This document shows, piece by piece, positions 1 through 11,919 of a stretch of DNA of 64,000 nt. Source of the stretch: Lepidodermella squamata. Lineage: Eukaryota > Gastrotricha. Position 1 is the stretch's first letter. Every line of letters begins with the position of its first letter. The DNA is taken from NCBI GenBank assembly GCA_047495785.1, contig JBLDXI010000064.1:1-64000 (forward strand). The letters are read 5' to 3'. The translations under genes and the position numbers were made by a program. Under the pieces are notes generated by a model. The model was not told the DNA's origin, did no database searches, and was given only the letters and a program-made list of their open reading frames with translations.

Positions 1-17
1 ACACATCTCGTGAGAGT

Positions 18-2239
18 AAACGAGATAAAAATGATAAATGCATGTAATTTCAAGCACACCATAAAATAATTAAAAACATGAATTGATAAATTATAAATTA
101 CGTGATTTCAATAAATTTAAAAAGCTGGGACATTTTTACGGAATTTTTGTAGCTGGCTTTGGACTCGGACTGTGTTTCGATTCAAAGTATTTTGATCGTA
201 CCTCAAATTATAATAATTTTCAATCTCACAATTAATTTTCGGTGAAATTCAGTAGCTGGTCACTGCATGCGTTTGTCCTAGAGCCTAGAAAGGTCGGCCG
301 GGTTCAAAAAACGCTGCGCCATCAAAGCAGTTGTAATTTTATGCCACGTAGCGATCGCGTGCCAAGCCGGTTCAATCTAACGCGCTTGTATTTCCTGAAA
401 GTAGTGTTCGTCAATGAATAACGTATCCATTTTTACAAAATAAAAAACAGCTTAACTGATTTTTCACGACTCGCGACGCGATCAAAATATGTTTTCTAGG
501 CGCCGCTAACTTCGCTCAATCTTCCCTTCAAGTGCGATGAGCAAACCGACAAGTTTCTATACTTATCACCAAACTTTACACATGGACCAAATGTTTACGA
601 TTTGCCTTTCAAGTCATAGCATGAAGTTTTACAGTTACTAGCGTTTCTAATTTTTTTACTACCCATTGTTTCTAGAAACCAGATACCTCTTTGAAAAATG
701 GATGAAACTGATGCTAAGCCGTTGAACCTATCGCGGAGTAGATCCTCTCCTAAAGCGACTATTATATCGATTAGTACACTAGCTCCGTGGGCTCTATCTA
801 TACCAAAGCAAAACTCTGCCGTACCCAGCTCTGATAGGCTTTCAGCTTTCCATCCTGCTGCGGTGAACTCATTCAAATCGTCCTGTTATAATGATTCGGT
901 AAAAACTTATACTTGTTCAATGTTTTGTATATAGCTGTTTCTAATTTCTTTAGGTCAAACCTCTTTCCACTCCTTGCAATTCGAATTTGAGCCATGTAGG
1001 AAATCGAAATTTCGGATTCGTTTGCGAGTATTGTCCTAACCGAAGGGCATATTCTTCCCTCAACGGTTTTCGCTATCACGTTCGAACTCGCCATCACGAT
1101 AAATTTGCCGTCACATGCTTCGCGTGTTTGCAGCGTTTCGACAATGCGTCTCAACTCGGAAAACATGCCTATCAGCACAGAAGGCGGACTTCGATGAAAG
1201 CAAGCTCGACAGTTTCACAGGTAAACAATTCGCCAAATGGCTCTTTGGTCTCGGATATTTCTTCGCATGGTCGAGTTTCACCGAGCTCATCCCCAGAGGA
1301 AATAACTGAGGTGAGGTTGATAAATGTATGAACTGTGATGCGTATTTGTTGAAAGATATTGCTTTTTTGGAAATCAAGCTCGCTAAATTAGAATGATAAA
1401 GTGGAATTTCTTTGAAATCAATGCAGTGCGAAATTTGAAAATTTAACTGGGTTTGATCCCAATGCCAGGAGAAAGTGGCTAAAACGTCAAGATCTTTTGG
1501 TGGTCTAATATCTAATATAGACTGGATCTATATTTAATTTCATCGCACGATCTACGTAGGGTCGAACTCCTACGATCTATCCCAATGTCCCATTATGATC
1601 TGGCCAGTGTAAGTTGTTAAAAATCGATTAAATGCCATATTATTATGTTTCTATAAGGCCTTCCGCGGCACACGTTCAACTCGGTGATTTCGCTCATTCA
1701 AAAACGTTTGAAAACATCGCGTGTTGTTTTTCTGCAAGTCCTGTTACAATGCTTGAAATCATGTGATGTTTGTAGTAAAACGCAAAATGGCGAAAAAACT
1801 AGGAAAGCACGTATTTACGCTGGTCTTGCACTGAATTAAAAGCCAATTGAGCGGCACGATAATTGCTCGCAGAAACCAATAATCTTGGGGCATCATTTAA
1901 ATTTTGATTTTAAATCAAGCTGAAGTTCAGATTTCTTCCTTTTCTTTTTATTCACTTTTGAGCTTTTATGCTCAAATATGAGGGCTGACGGAATTTTTTG
2001 CATGTCATAATCCATGCAAGAGCTTCTCTAACCTTTTTCGGTGAGCCAGCAAGGGATCGCCTGATGATAAAACACGAATATTACGAATGTGTGGTTTATT
2101 TTTTATCACATTCTCACAAATAGCGTTAGCTTCGCTTACGTCCCACTTTATTCTACTGGGCACCGGCTGAACATGTGTTTAAGAGCCCATTTTGTGAACA
2201 GGTTCCAGGAATTTTAGGGAAAACTTCTGTCAATTTGGC
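18..2239 (+). repeat. Left arm of large inverted repeat
   Basis: This arm is the reverse complement of 3826-6047 (position x pairs with 6065-x). The arms are 2222 bp each and essentially identical; the one difference I noticed is gtgAaca versus gtgGaca near the inner end. The outer match stops at base 18/6047 and the inner match at 2239/3826. The arm carries one zinc-finger gene (698-1331). Bases 1332-2239 hold no gene that I can recognise. Such identity implies a recent inverted duplication or ongoing gene conversion between arms; an assembly artefact must also be considered. Confidence 0.95.
698..1331 (+). CDS. Two-exon C2H2 zinc-finger protein, arm copy 1
   Basis: Exons are 698-898 and 954-1331, joined in phase 0 across a 55-bp GT..TAG intron, giving 192 residues. 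The first 67 residues are Ser/Pro/Ala rich with no recognised domain. Exon 2 encodes two adjacent zinc fingers: FVCEYC...H-x4-H (C-x2-C-x14-H-x4-H), then CFAC...HAYQH (C-x2-C-x12-H-x3-H). A Ser-rich tail follows. Two fingers suggest nucleic-acid binding in the nucleus, but this is family inference. The ATG at 698 was chosen because it opens the frame that joins cleanly to the fingers. A good donor-like GTGAGG at 1311 means the real gene could splice onward instead of stopping at 1331. An identical copy lies on the opposite strand at 4734-5367. Confidence 0.75.
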
Positions 2240-3825
2240 GATATTTTTTGGCTTGGAAGCAGAATTTAGGAATTTCGAGCATCTTTCCCAACACCGAAAA
2301 ACGATAAAAATCGGAAAGAGTTCTGGTAAGTCTCTTAAGCAGGTTTCCGATAGACACCCTATCTGAAAAAATGAAATGCAACAACACCTTACCTCTTACT
2401 TCGCACTGCCATGTGTATTATTTAAGACCTTGAAATTATTTCAATTATTCTTGGAATTATTCGAGGACTTCCATAGTTGTCCCAGATATTCATGCGTGAT
2501 AAATGATCTCGAAAATCGACAAAAATAACAAAAAAAGCTGCGCCACCAAACGAGCTATAGTTGATGCCACGTAGTAATCGCTAATCGCGTGCCAATCTGG
2601 TTCATTTCCATCGCGGTTGTTTCTCAAACTCATTCTGAATTGGCGTTTTTTACTCAATTACAACATTCGAACAGGGCCATTTCAATTGGGTTTTTTCAGT
2701 GTCTTCAGACTATTCTATTTCTCATGCAATTACCATTTATTTATGAGCTTATTTATGTGATCGTCAAAAAGAGTTGTCTGAATTTTGAGAATTGATCTTC
2801 TCTGGTTTAATTCTTGACATTTATTTTGATGCCTCATCTACCATACGTGTGCCATAAACAGCAACATCAAATGTAACAGTTATCGATATGCTACTACGTT
2901 TTTGCCTCTTGTTTCTAGAAAAATTGTTACAACATGAATAGCAAAAGTGTTTCGACGCCGTTGGATAAGCCGCTACCACAGGGCAGTTCCTCGCCTAAAG
3001 CGACAATAATTTCGATTAGCACAACCAAAGCAAAACTCAGCCATACCCAACCCGGATAGATTTTCAGCTTTTCACCCAGCGGCGGAGATCCCACTCAAAC
3101 CGTCCTGCTATGTTGATTCTCCTCCACTTTTGGTAAAACTTTATTTCTCAGACTTGTTTTTGACCTGTGTTTACCCTATAGGTCACTCCCCTTTCCAACT
3201 CTCAAACTTTCCAACTTTCCGATCTGAATTTTGGTTTTCTCAGTGCTGCAGAGCATCGAAAAATTGGATTCGTCTGCGAGCAATGTCCTAATCTAAAGGT
3301 ATATAATTCCTTCAACGGCTTCCGCTATCACGTTCGAACTCGCCATTTCGATAAAATCGCTGCTACGTGCTTCGCGTGTTCGCAGCGTTTCGACAACGTG
3401 TCGCAACTCAGCAAGCATGCCTATCAGCACAGGAAGCGGCCTTCGATGAAAGCCAGCTCGACAGTTTCGCATGCAAACAATTCGCTAAAGGGCTCTTTAG
3501 TCTCGGATAATTCTTCGAATAGTCGAGTTCCGCCAAGCTCATCATTGAAGGAAATCATTGAGGTGGATTGATAAATGTTTGAACTGTGATGCGTATTTGT
3601 TGAAAATGCTACGATTGTAGAAATTATACAGGTTCGTGGAATTGGAATAATAAATTCACTAACACTGATTATAATGCATTTCGTCTTTAACCATTTAGCA
3701 ATAGGCGGAAAGAAATATACTAGTGCCTCACCACGGCTGTAGTAAACGTTTCAAAGTTTTCAGCACAATTTCTGAACAAGAATTATGCTGGATTCTATCA
3801 TAACATTTCTCGAAATAAATGCAGT
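2240..3825. other. Spacer between the palindrome arms
   Basis: This is 1586 bp of non-palindromic sequence. From about 2530 to 3571 it is a diverged tandem relative of 310-1331 in the left arm: it shares a 'ctgcgccaycaaa...gccacgta...gcgtgccaa' block upstream and the zinc-finger exons downstream. The locus therefore began as a direct tandem duplication, and the inverted copy was added later. Confidence 0.8.
2934..3571 (+). pseudogene. Older zinc-finger paralog, frameshifted in exon 1
   Basis: Exon 1 is 2934-3131 and exon 2 is 3182-3571, with the same GT..AG intron position as the arm copies. Exon 1 lacks 23 bp that the arm copies have between 'agtaca' and 'accaaagc'. The frame shifts and meets TAG at 3057-3059 after 41 codons. 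Exon 2 remains fully open for 129 codons. It keeps both fingers (FVCEQC...H-x4-H and CFAC...HAYQH) but has many substitutions relative to the arms. A live exon 2 beside a dead exon 1 suggests recent loss, or use of a different 5' exon. I call it a pseudogene with moderate confidence. Confidence 0.7.
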
Positions 3826-6047
3826 GCCAAATTGACAGAAGTTTTCCCTAAAATTCCTGGAACCTGTCCACAAAATGGGCTCTTAAACACATGTTCAGCC
3901 GGTGCCCAGTAGAATAAAGTGGGACGTAAGCGAAGCTAACGCTATTTGTGAGAATGTGATAAAAAATAAACCACACATTCGTAATATTCGTGTTTTATCA
4001 TCAGGCGATCCCTTGCTGGCTCACCGAAAAAGGTTAGAGAAGCTCTTGCATGGATTATGACATGCAAAAAATTCCGTCAGCCCTCATATTTGAGCATAAA
4101 AGCTCAAAAGTGAATAAAAAGAAAAGGAAGAAATCTGAACTTCAGCTTGATTTAAAATCAAAATTTAAATGATGCCCCAAGATTATTGGTTTCTGCGAGC
4201 AATTATCGTGCCGCTCAATTGGCTTTTAATTCAGTGCAAGACCAGCGTAAATACGTGCTTTCCTAGTTTTTTCGCCATTTTGCGTTTTACTACAAACATC
4301 ACATGATTTCAAGCATTGTAACAGGACTTGCAGAAAAACAACACGCGATGTTTTCAAACGTTTTTGAATGAGCGAAATCACCGAGTTGAACGTGTGCCGC
4401 GGAAGGCCTTATAGAAACATAATAATATGGCATTTAATCGATTTTTAACAACTTACACTGGCCAGATCATAATGGGACATTGGGATAGATCGTAGGAGTT
4501 CGACCCTACGTAGATCGTGCGATGAAATTAAATATAGATCCAGTCTATATTAGATATTAGACCACCAAAAGATCTTGACGTTTTAGCCACTTTCTCCTGG
4601 CATTGGGATCAAACCCAGTTAAATTTTCAAATTTCGCACTGCATTGATTTCAAAGAAATTCCACTTTATCATTCTAATTTAGCGAGCTTGATTTCCAAAA
4701 AAGCAATATCTTTCAACAAATACGCATCACAGTTCATACATTTATCAACCTCACCTCAGTTATTTCCTCTGGGGATGAGCTCGGTGAAACTCGACCATGC
4801 GAAGAAATATCCGAGACCAAAGAGCCATTTGGCGAATTGTTTACCTGTGAAACTGTCGAGCTTGCTTTCATCGAAGTCCGCCTTCTGTGCTGATAGGCAT
4901 GTTTTCCGAGTTGAGACGCATTGTCGAAACGCTGCAAACACGCGAAGCATGTGACGGCAAATTTATCGTGATGGCGAGTTCGAACGTGATAGCGAAAACC
5001 GTTGAGGGAAGAATATGCCCTTCGGTTAGGACAATACTCGCAAACGAATCCGAAATTTCGATTTCCTACATGGCTCAAATTCGAATTGCAAGGAGTGGAA
5101 AGAGGTTTGACCTAAAGAAATTAGAAACAGCTATATACAAAACATTGAACAAGTATAAGTTTTTACCGAATCATTATAACAGGACGATTTGAATGAGTTC
5201 ACCGCAGCAGGATGGAAAGCTGAAAGCCTATCAGAGCTGGGTACGGCAGAGTTTTGCTTTGGTATAGATAGAGCCCACGGAGCTAGTGTACTAATCGATA
5301 TAATAGTCGCTTTAGGAGAGGATCTACTCCGCGATAGGTTCAACGGCTTAGCATCAGTTTCATCCATTTTTCAAAGAGGTATCTGGTTTCTAGAAACAAT
5401 GGGTAGTAAAAAAATTAGAAACGCTAGTAACTGTAAAACTTCATGCTATGACTTGAAAGGCAAATCGTAAACATTTGGTCCATGTGTAAAGTTTGGTGAT
5501 AAGTATAGAAACTTGTCGGTTTGCTCATCGCACTTGAAGGGAAGATTGAGCGAAGTTAGCGGCGCCTAGAAAACATATTTTGATCGCGTCGCGAGTCGTG
5601 AAAAATCAGTTAAGCTGTTTTTTATTTTGTAAAAATGGATACGTTATTCATTGACGAACACTACTTTCAGGAAATACAAGCGCGTTAGATTGAACCGGCT
5701 TGGCACGCGATCGCTACGTGGCATAAAATTACAACTGCTTTGATGGCGCAGCGTTTTTTGAACCCGGCCGACCTTTCTAGGCTCTAGGACAAACGCATGC
5801 AGTGACCAGCTACTGAATTTCACCGAAAATTAATTGTGAGATTGAAAATTATTATAATTTGAGGTACGATCAAAATACTTTGAATCGAAACACAGTCCGA
5901 GTCCAAAGCCAGCTACAAAAATTCCGTAAAAATGTCCCAGCTTTTTAAATTTATTGAAATCACGTAATTTATAATTTATCAATTCATGTTTTTAATTATT
6001 TTATGGTGTGCTTGAAATTACATGCATTTATCATTTTTATCTCGTTT
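3826..6047 (-). repeat. Right arm of large inverted repeat
   Basis: This arm is the reverse complement of 18-2239. It holds the inverted zinc-finger gene at 4734-5367. No other gene is recognisable in 3826-4733 or 5368-6047. Outside 6047 the sequence no longer pairs with the left flank. Confidence 0.95.
4734..5367 (-). CDS. Two-exon C2H2 zinc-finger protein, arm copy 2
   Basis: This is the minus-strand mirror of 698-1331: exon 1 is 5367-5167 and exon 2 is 5111-4734 (phase 0, 55-bp intron, 192 residues). The translated frame is identical to arm copy 1, including both C2H2 fingers. The two genes are transcribed toward each other across the spacer. If both are expressed past their stops, the transcripts would be able to form a long intermolecular or intramolecular hairpin; that is inference. 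Confidence 0.75.
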
Positions 6048-6790
6048 CTAAATTTGTTTCTTAAATGTTTACAAGTTCTCAACCGCTTGGTGCAATGCTG
6101 AGTTGCCGTACGCCTCATGCGAGACGTTTACTCCTGGTTGACTATGATGCTCGCCTAACAAAACTATTCCAATCCGAATCACCAACTATTTGTGCACATT
6201 TTCAATGAAGAATCAGCTTAATTGTCTGCATTCAACTCAGTTTTCATATTTATAATTTGATTTTTACTTCTACATAAATTGAGCAATAAATTCATTAACA
6301 AAAAGCGAATAGGCTCTCGAAACTGATGCGTTACAACACATGAAAAGTGACGCTTCATTAAAAAATGAAGACACTTTTTAGCCGCAAAAAAAAAAATGGC
6401 CACAGAATTCTGTCAATTAAAAAAAATGTAAATGAAAATGTACCTATAATCGAGCGAGGCGAGGTTTTGTATCAACCTATTTTTTAAACCAGTTTGTAGT
6501 AAACCAAGCTCCAATGATGTTCGAAATTCGAATATGCGTGCCTAAAAATCTCACGGCGTCACAGGAGAACGCGTGTCGTGAACAGCTGGCGAGAAGAACA
6601 AACCGTATACGCAGCGATATTTTGACAAACAACTCGTGACTGCGTTTTCGGTGTAGTCGGACAACGGACTAGCTAATGCGTTGTAAGAAAAGTCACGCGA
6701 TCGCCTGGAACCGAACATCAAAACAACACGTTATTCTCTCCGATTCTCCAAATATTTCAAACAGGCTTATTGCTCGGTTAACCACAACAA
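6048..6790. other. Intergenic, no gene seen
   Basis: This is AT-rich DNA between the palindrome and the first lectin gene. I see no ORF with a recognisable domain. It presumably contains the promoter of the downstream gene, but no motif can be assigned. Confidence 0.6.
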
Positions 6791-8635
6791 ATGACTGCTT
6801 TTCACAACTCTTTACTGCTGTTACTGCTGATGCTAGCGACAAGTGACGTCGCTTGGGGCAGTAAGCCGTTGAACTGGGTTCGATGCTTCTCGCAGGTTAG
6901 CAACCGATTCACCAACTGTATTGAAGCTGCCTCTGGCTGTGATCCACTCAAAGAATATCAGGTTTTCCGTGTTAATTAGTTTCAATTGCTTGGAAATTAA
7001 ACTTCTCACTGATCAATAGTGGGGCTCCGTTTTCCGAACAGTCCGCGTCTGTAATACCGGGGTTTGCGGTCAATCATCTTTCTGTTTACGTTATATTCCA
7101 TTTCTCCCTTTATTCGATTTTAGAATGCCCGGATGTGCTACAAATACGCGGCTTTGAGCCCGTTTTGCGTGCCTGGAAACGTTGGCTGTAACAACCCGGG
7201 TGATATGAATGTAAGATTCGATAGAATCATCAGAAGTATCTTAATAACTGATAATTAAATAATCGACATGTTTTTAGGAATTTAGGAATTATTATTTTGA
7301 ATAGTTTTCTGATTTTACGACAATTTTCGTTTTGTCTTTCAGACGTTCTGGTTCAATGATCAGAATGCGACGTTGAGCTTGAAATTCAACCTAAACGAAT
7401 GTGAGAAGCAACGAGCTGTTTTCGATGTGAGTACTTCGCTAATGTTATGACGTCATAGTTTTTTCAAATCTGTAATTATTAGAAATTGCAATTTCGGCGA
7501 TGTACTTCAACCAACGCCATTCAAACTTGCGTCCCGGACCCTTACACCTGCCCCAGCAATTGGGTTAGTTTCTAAATGTTGATGTTTTTTCCATTCTCAA
7601 CATTTTTATAGCAATTTGTTGTTTTATTCAATGTTCTGTTTTTACCTAGGTAACTGAATCAACGCTTTACCCAAATTTAGCTTCCTGCATCAACGGCACA
7701 AGTTAGCCCTCCCCTTTTTTATCGCGAATTTCGGATTTTCTTCTCGAGGATTTCTTTTGCAATTATTTTCTGGTGTAATAAATTGATCTTATTATCATGA
7801 TTTTCAGTGACTGTTCCAGACAGCCAGAAGCCGCACATCCGCTGTTTCGACTCATCTTCTAGAAGATTCAAAGACTGCCGACCGCAAAGCTCAGGCTGTT
7901 TCGCTGGCAATGAAACTCGGCAGTACTCGACAGGGGTGTACATCGATCGCGATACTTGCCTGGTCGGAGTAAGATTTCGACGAACTAATCTGCTCGGCAT
8001 TGTTTCGTATTTTTGAACAGAATGCCGTGTCCTGCAAAGATTCATCTGGGAAATTCTCCTGCTATACAGCTTGTCCTCAGGATCAAACTCAGGTAAAGCT
8101 CGACCATAGGCCAATTTTTCTGGTATTGGGTGCTTTCGTCTCAATTTAGGACAAGCTTTTCACTGGATTGGAGTCTTTTCAACTCAATCACGACGCGTGC
8201 TTGAGGGATATATCTCCGGTAAGTTTTATAACATGCAAATCTGTAATTCTTTGTAATCTTTCTTTACAATACAATAAGTATTTCGGGCTATTTGTATTCA
8301 GCGACAAAGCATTCGCCCTTGCAGAATGTGTCACGCTTAATGCAACGCTAGCCACGATCAAGTCAGCCGATGAGATGGCTATCGCATCGATTGTGATGGA
8401 TGATCCGGAGTTTGGTTACATATACGCCTTCTGGATCGGTCTCACTCAGCAACAAGGCGTTCTGAAATGGGACGATGGTTCCGACTTCACGTATAACGAT
8501 GCGATGTGGTATGGGCCTCGAGCCGATGGGTGCGTTGTTACCATCTTCAACTCCGATCCAGTCGCCGGATATCACTTCAAAAGCGTTCCATGTGATGGTG
8601 CTTTCCCACAAGTCCTATGCCAGAAGGCTTCGTAA
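6791..8635 (+). CDS. Secreted 4-Cys-module / C-type lectin-like protein, subfamily A gene 1
   Basis: Ten exons: 6791-6961, 7020-7061, 7124-7210, 7343-7426, 7483-7563, 7650-7701, 7808-7968, 8021-8092, 8150-8218, 8279-8635; 391 residues. The start gives a clear signal peptide (a run of leucines, then ATSDVAWG). Five modules of the type C-x8-10-C-x6-C-x16-26-C follow (the fifth has x3 between C2 and C3), for example VRCFSQVSNRFTNC and HIRCFDSSSRRFKDC. Residues 274-391 form a CTLD with WIGL, WDDGS and the four usual cysteines, but no EPN/QPD or WND. The last acceptor is CAATAAG at 8278: a later TTCAG at 8301 would put the CTLD out of frame. Relative to gene 12678-15570 the sixth module is missing. 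All introns are phase 0 except the phase-1 intron between exons 6 and 7. Probably extracellular; ligand unknown. Confidence 0.8.
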
Positions 8636-9765
8636 TTATTTTCTTTGCTATTGGTATTATGGATGATGAGGTAGAAACAGATTCTTATGAAGGGCGAAGA
8701 TTATTTTCTAATGCATGAATGATTTCGTCTTATTAAGTCATTGATAATCCAAATAATTACGAGAAGTAAAATGTTCTATCGTATCACAGTCTTTTCGATG
8801 TGTAATCAAACGTGTTGCAGTGTTAGAAGTGTGAAATAGAAAATGAATCTATTGTTATTCCCGTTGACTCCTGTTGCATTGGAATTTTCAATTTCCAAGC
8901 ACTCGGCTGTTCAAGTAGTAGCCTATTAGCTGATAGCTGCCTAATTTTAGTGGGCATCATTACGAATCCACGAGATATTTTACCGCAGTTAGATAGGCCT
9001 TTTTCTCGAAAACAATTGGTCAGATCAAAAATTGCGAGACGTACAGTGCACGCAGAGCAGGATGCTCGAACTAAGGGGTACTTTTGGACTCAATTTTTTA
9101 CAATCAAAGGATCACATGTGGTGTCTCGGGGTTTTGCGAACTGTTTGTTTTCCTTGGCGAACTGGGAGCGGGGGAGGGGGAGGAGGCGCTTTAGGGGGCG
9201 GGGTACCCAGTGTTTCCCCAGGTGTTTCGCGCACTGGAGTCAAGCAATGAATGGATCAGTCTCTGAAAAAATCGCAGAGGTACTCGGCCGTTCCAATATC
9301 AATCGGTTTTGGAGAGGGCGAAGGCAGGCGAAAGATGGAAACCACCCACCCCCACAGTTGAAAATCTTGCACTTTTTCCCAATAATTCGTAATCATCAAG
9401 AGCAACTTTTTTCATCGGCGAAACTCCTTAACAATGCCAAAGCCAGTGACAATGCCAGTGGACGCGTTTGCTCCAATCCGAAAGAGTGCTTTGGTTCAAT
9501 TTACCTCAGCGATGGGGCGAATTGGACAAGTGTTTTGGGGCTTATTGGACGAAATAACACCGCCCGCACCTGTATTACTTCATCAACGCTCGGAGGTAGT
9601 GGCTTTCGTAATCAGGGAGACCTGATGGCCAGCTAAAAATTTGCCAAACCGCCAGCATTGTAAAACTATGGGGAAATGGAAATTCAAGAGTGCGCCAGTT
9701 TGATTTCGGCATTAGAGGATTAAAGTCACCAGGAGTAATCAAATGTTTTCAGTGTCGAAGAAGCT

Positions 9766-9796
<31 letters not shown>
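9766..9796 (+). repeat. 31-base poly-G tract
   Basis: There are 31 consecutive G residues followed by TGGG. Such tracts are length-unstable and able to form G-quadruplexes on the plus strand. The exact length in an assembly is unreliable. Confidence 0.95.
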
Positions 9797-9797
<1 letters not shown>

Positions 9798-10009
9798 GGG
9801 ATGACAGGGATTGTCCCGGGTTCGCAAAGGGTCACCCCTGGCAGAGACCCTCGCTATCCCTGGCTCGCTAACCTGTGTTTCGTGACAAATTTGGTAGAAG
9901 ATTAGGCTATTCTCAGACTTTTCATTGAAAACATATCGCCAGCTAAGCTCGCTTCTCTCGCAACTATGAAATTTGGGCTTATTTTGCCTCAGTAACCAGA
10001 AAATGGCAG

Positions 10010-10045
10010 CTAGTGGCGGAGCTAATGGCGGAGCTAATGGCGGAG
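10010..10045 (+). repeat. 12-bp tandem repeat, three copies
   Basis: Three head-to-tail copies of CTARTGGCGGAG; the first has G and the next two have A at the variable position. A minisatellite-like seed with no sign of coding function. Confidence 0.9.
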
Positions 10046-10512
10046 CCTTGCAAGCGTGTGCAGCACGCGAGCGACAAAGTCTCTTCTCCCCTCTCAGCAA
10101 AACGTGAACCTTCGACACTGAATATTTTGCTGCCACGTTATGATACGGAACTGTTTATGTTACTGAAGAGCGTTGTCTTAGACTATCGTAGACAGTCTAA
10201 GAAGTGACCAGCAACACAATGTGTCGAACAGCAGCCCGCTGATCGTATCCGGGAAAATGCTGAAAGAAAAGAGGCTTCAAGACGGGTCGAGTGGTAATTG
10301 GAATTTTCAGCGAAATCCTGGTAGCCAGCATGCATAAAATAACCGTCAGATACACTTTTCAAGCCTGTCGGAAAAACCAGGGTTGAAATAGGCATGCTCG
10401 CTCCGCTCGCATAGCCTTCTTACCCTTGATATTCTTGCTCAATCTAGGACATTGAATTTTGTTGCGTTCTCAAGTGTTATCAATCTTTCTTAAACGTGGC
10501 AGAAATGTATTC

Positions 10513-10702
10513 TTGCCGAGTTGTCGTTTCTCCATATTAGTGATTTTCATCACGTCGAGTTGTCGTTTTGCCGAATTGTCGAAACTGGACATTCTGCTCA
10601 ATATTCATTTGCCGAATTGTCGTTTTCGGTCCTCTAAATTTTTAATGCCGAGTTGACGTTTGTGGAATGGTCGTCCCGAGCTGTCGCATGTTGAATAGTC
10701 GT
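10513..10702 (+). repeat. Degenerate TGCCGARTTGTCGTTT repeat cluster
   Basis: At least six imperfect copies of a word close to TGCCGAATTGTCGTTT recur at irregular 20-50 bp spacing (for example near 10515, 10550, 10568, 10610 and 10648). It looks like a decayed short-period array or the end of a mobile element. Borders are approximate. Confidence 0.6.
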
Positions 10703-11172
10703 TTGCTCACTTGGCGCCACACCCTTGGACCTCACGCTAAATCATAGCAACCTTCAAAGGGTTGCTTCGTGTTAAGTGATGGTTTTCATTTTCTTGGCAT
10801 GTTATTTTCACAAGAGCCTCCAAATTTTTATTCGGGTTGTAGTGATCATCAATAATCGAAAGTGCGTGATTTTATATAATGTGTCGTCATTAGTTTTTAG
10901 GAATTAGGAATCTTCTCTTCAAAAAATACCTGGGCATCAATTCAATTCAATTGCTGGGTTCAATTTTTACCCTGAATTTAACTGAGTTTAAAAACCACCG
11001 AAAATGTTGATTATCATTTTTGAACGAGTAGAAAGCACCAGATTGAACACGCGCCGTGAAACGCGAGCCCCTTGGATCGAAAAACACATAAACATGCCAT
11101 TCATTACATTTCACACTTTACAGACATTTCACACATCAGGATTAGAGCTTATAGCTCTGTTTATTAAATCAA

Positions 11173-11684
11173 ATGAGTGCTCGCCCTAACTCTTTGCTGT
11201 TACTGCTAATGCTGGCATCGAGTGACGTTGCTAGGGGCGGTAAGCCTTTGAACTGGTTTCGGTGCTTCTCGCAATTCAGCAACCGGTTCACCAGCTGTGT
11301 TGAAGCTGCCACTGGCTGTAATCCACTCAAAGAATATCAGGTTATCGACGTCTAATTATGTGTGATAGCTTGGGAATTAATTGATAACCTCCTTTATCAA
11401 TAGTTGGCTCCATTTTCCGAACAGTCGGCGTCTGCAACACTGGAGTTAGTTCTCTTTTCTGTTGTATTCCATTGCAACTTTTATTCAATTTTAGAATGCT
11501 CGAATGTGCTACAAATACGCGGCTCTCACCCCGTTTTGCGTGCCTGGAAACATCGGTTGTAACAACCCGGGTGATATGAATGTAAGTGCAAGAATCTGAA
11601 GAATTATTTGATGAATGATTTTTTAATTTATGATGACAATTTTTCTTTCAGATGTTCTGTGATGATTATGTCGCGGGTTATTGA
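11173..11684 (+). pseudogene. Truncated subfamily A lectin gene
   Basis: Exon 1 (11173-11340) encodes a signal peptide and the first 4-Cys half-module (FRCFSQFSNRFTSC). Exon 2 (11404-11444) is 41 nt instead of 42: one G is missing relative to the other A genes, so the frame shifts. Exon 3 (11495-11581, 87 nt) is intact. Exon 4 starts at 11652 with MFCDD and ends at a stop by 11684; all later exons, including the CTLD, are gone. Upstream and intron sequences still resemble gene 6791-8635. The copy is dead unless the short 5' product is used. Confidence 0.8.
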
Positions 11685-11919
11685 AAAAACACACTCCTGT
11701 ATTCTTTGTTTTGTTTTTGAGATCTGTAATTTGTAATTTGTTATCGGTCAATAGTTAGGTATGTTTTGTTTTTAGAAAAAAAACAATATTTTTCCTGTAT
11801 TACATACTTTTCTTGTTTTAACAGAATACTTGAAAATGCCTTGTTTTACAGGATCAACTAATTTGCATAATTAACTTTACAGGAAACTTAAGTATTTTGT
11901 TCCTACTGGAGCAACCTAA

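Larger units (their letters stand above)
8636..11172. other. Intergenic, simple repeats only
   Basis: No convincing gene was found. The long open frames at 8950-9636 and 9726-10136 have low-complexity composition (poly-Gly/Pro from G-runs) and no domain. Notable contents are a G-rich stretch at 9168-9210, the G31 tract at 9766-9796, a 12-bp tandem repeat at 10010-10045 and the degenerate TGCCGAATTGTCG repeats near 10.5-10.7 kb. Confidence 0.6.

Noticed and set aside
8950-9636. 228-codon open frame on the plus strand
   Set aside because: No ATG (GTG start), no domain, composition driven by G-rich simple sequence, and no paralog in the window.
9726-10136. 136-codon minus-strand frame with a poly-Pro run
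   Set aside because: The proline run is only the translation of the G31 tract; nothing else supports a gene.
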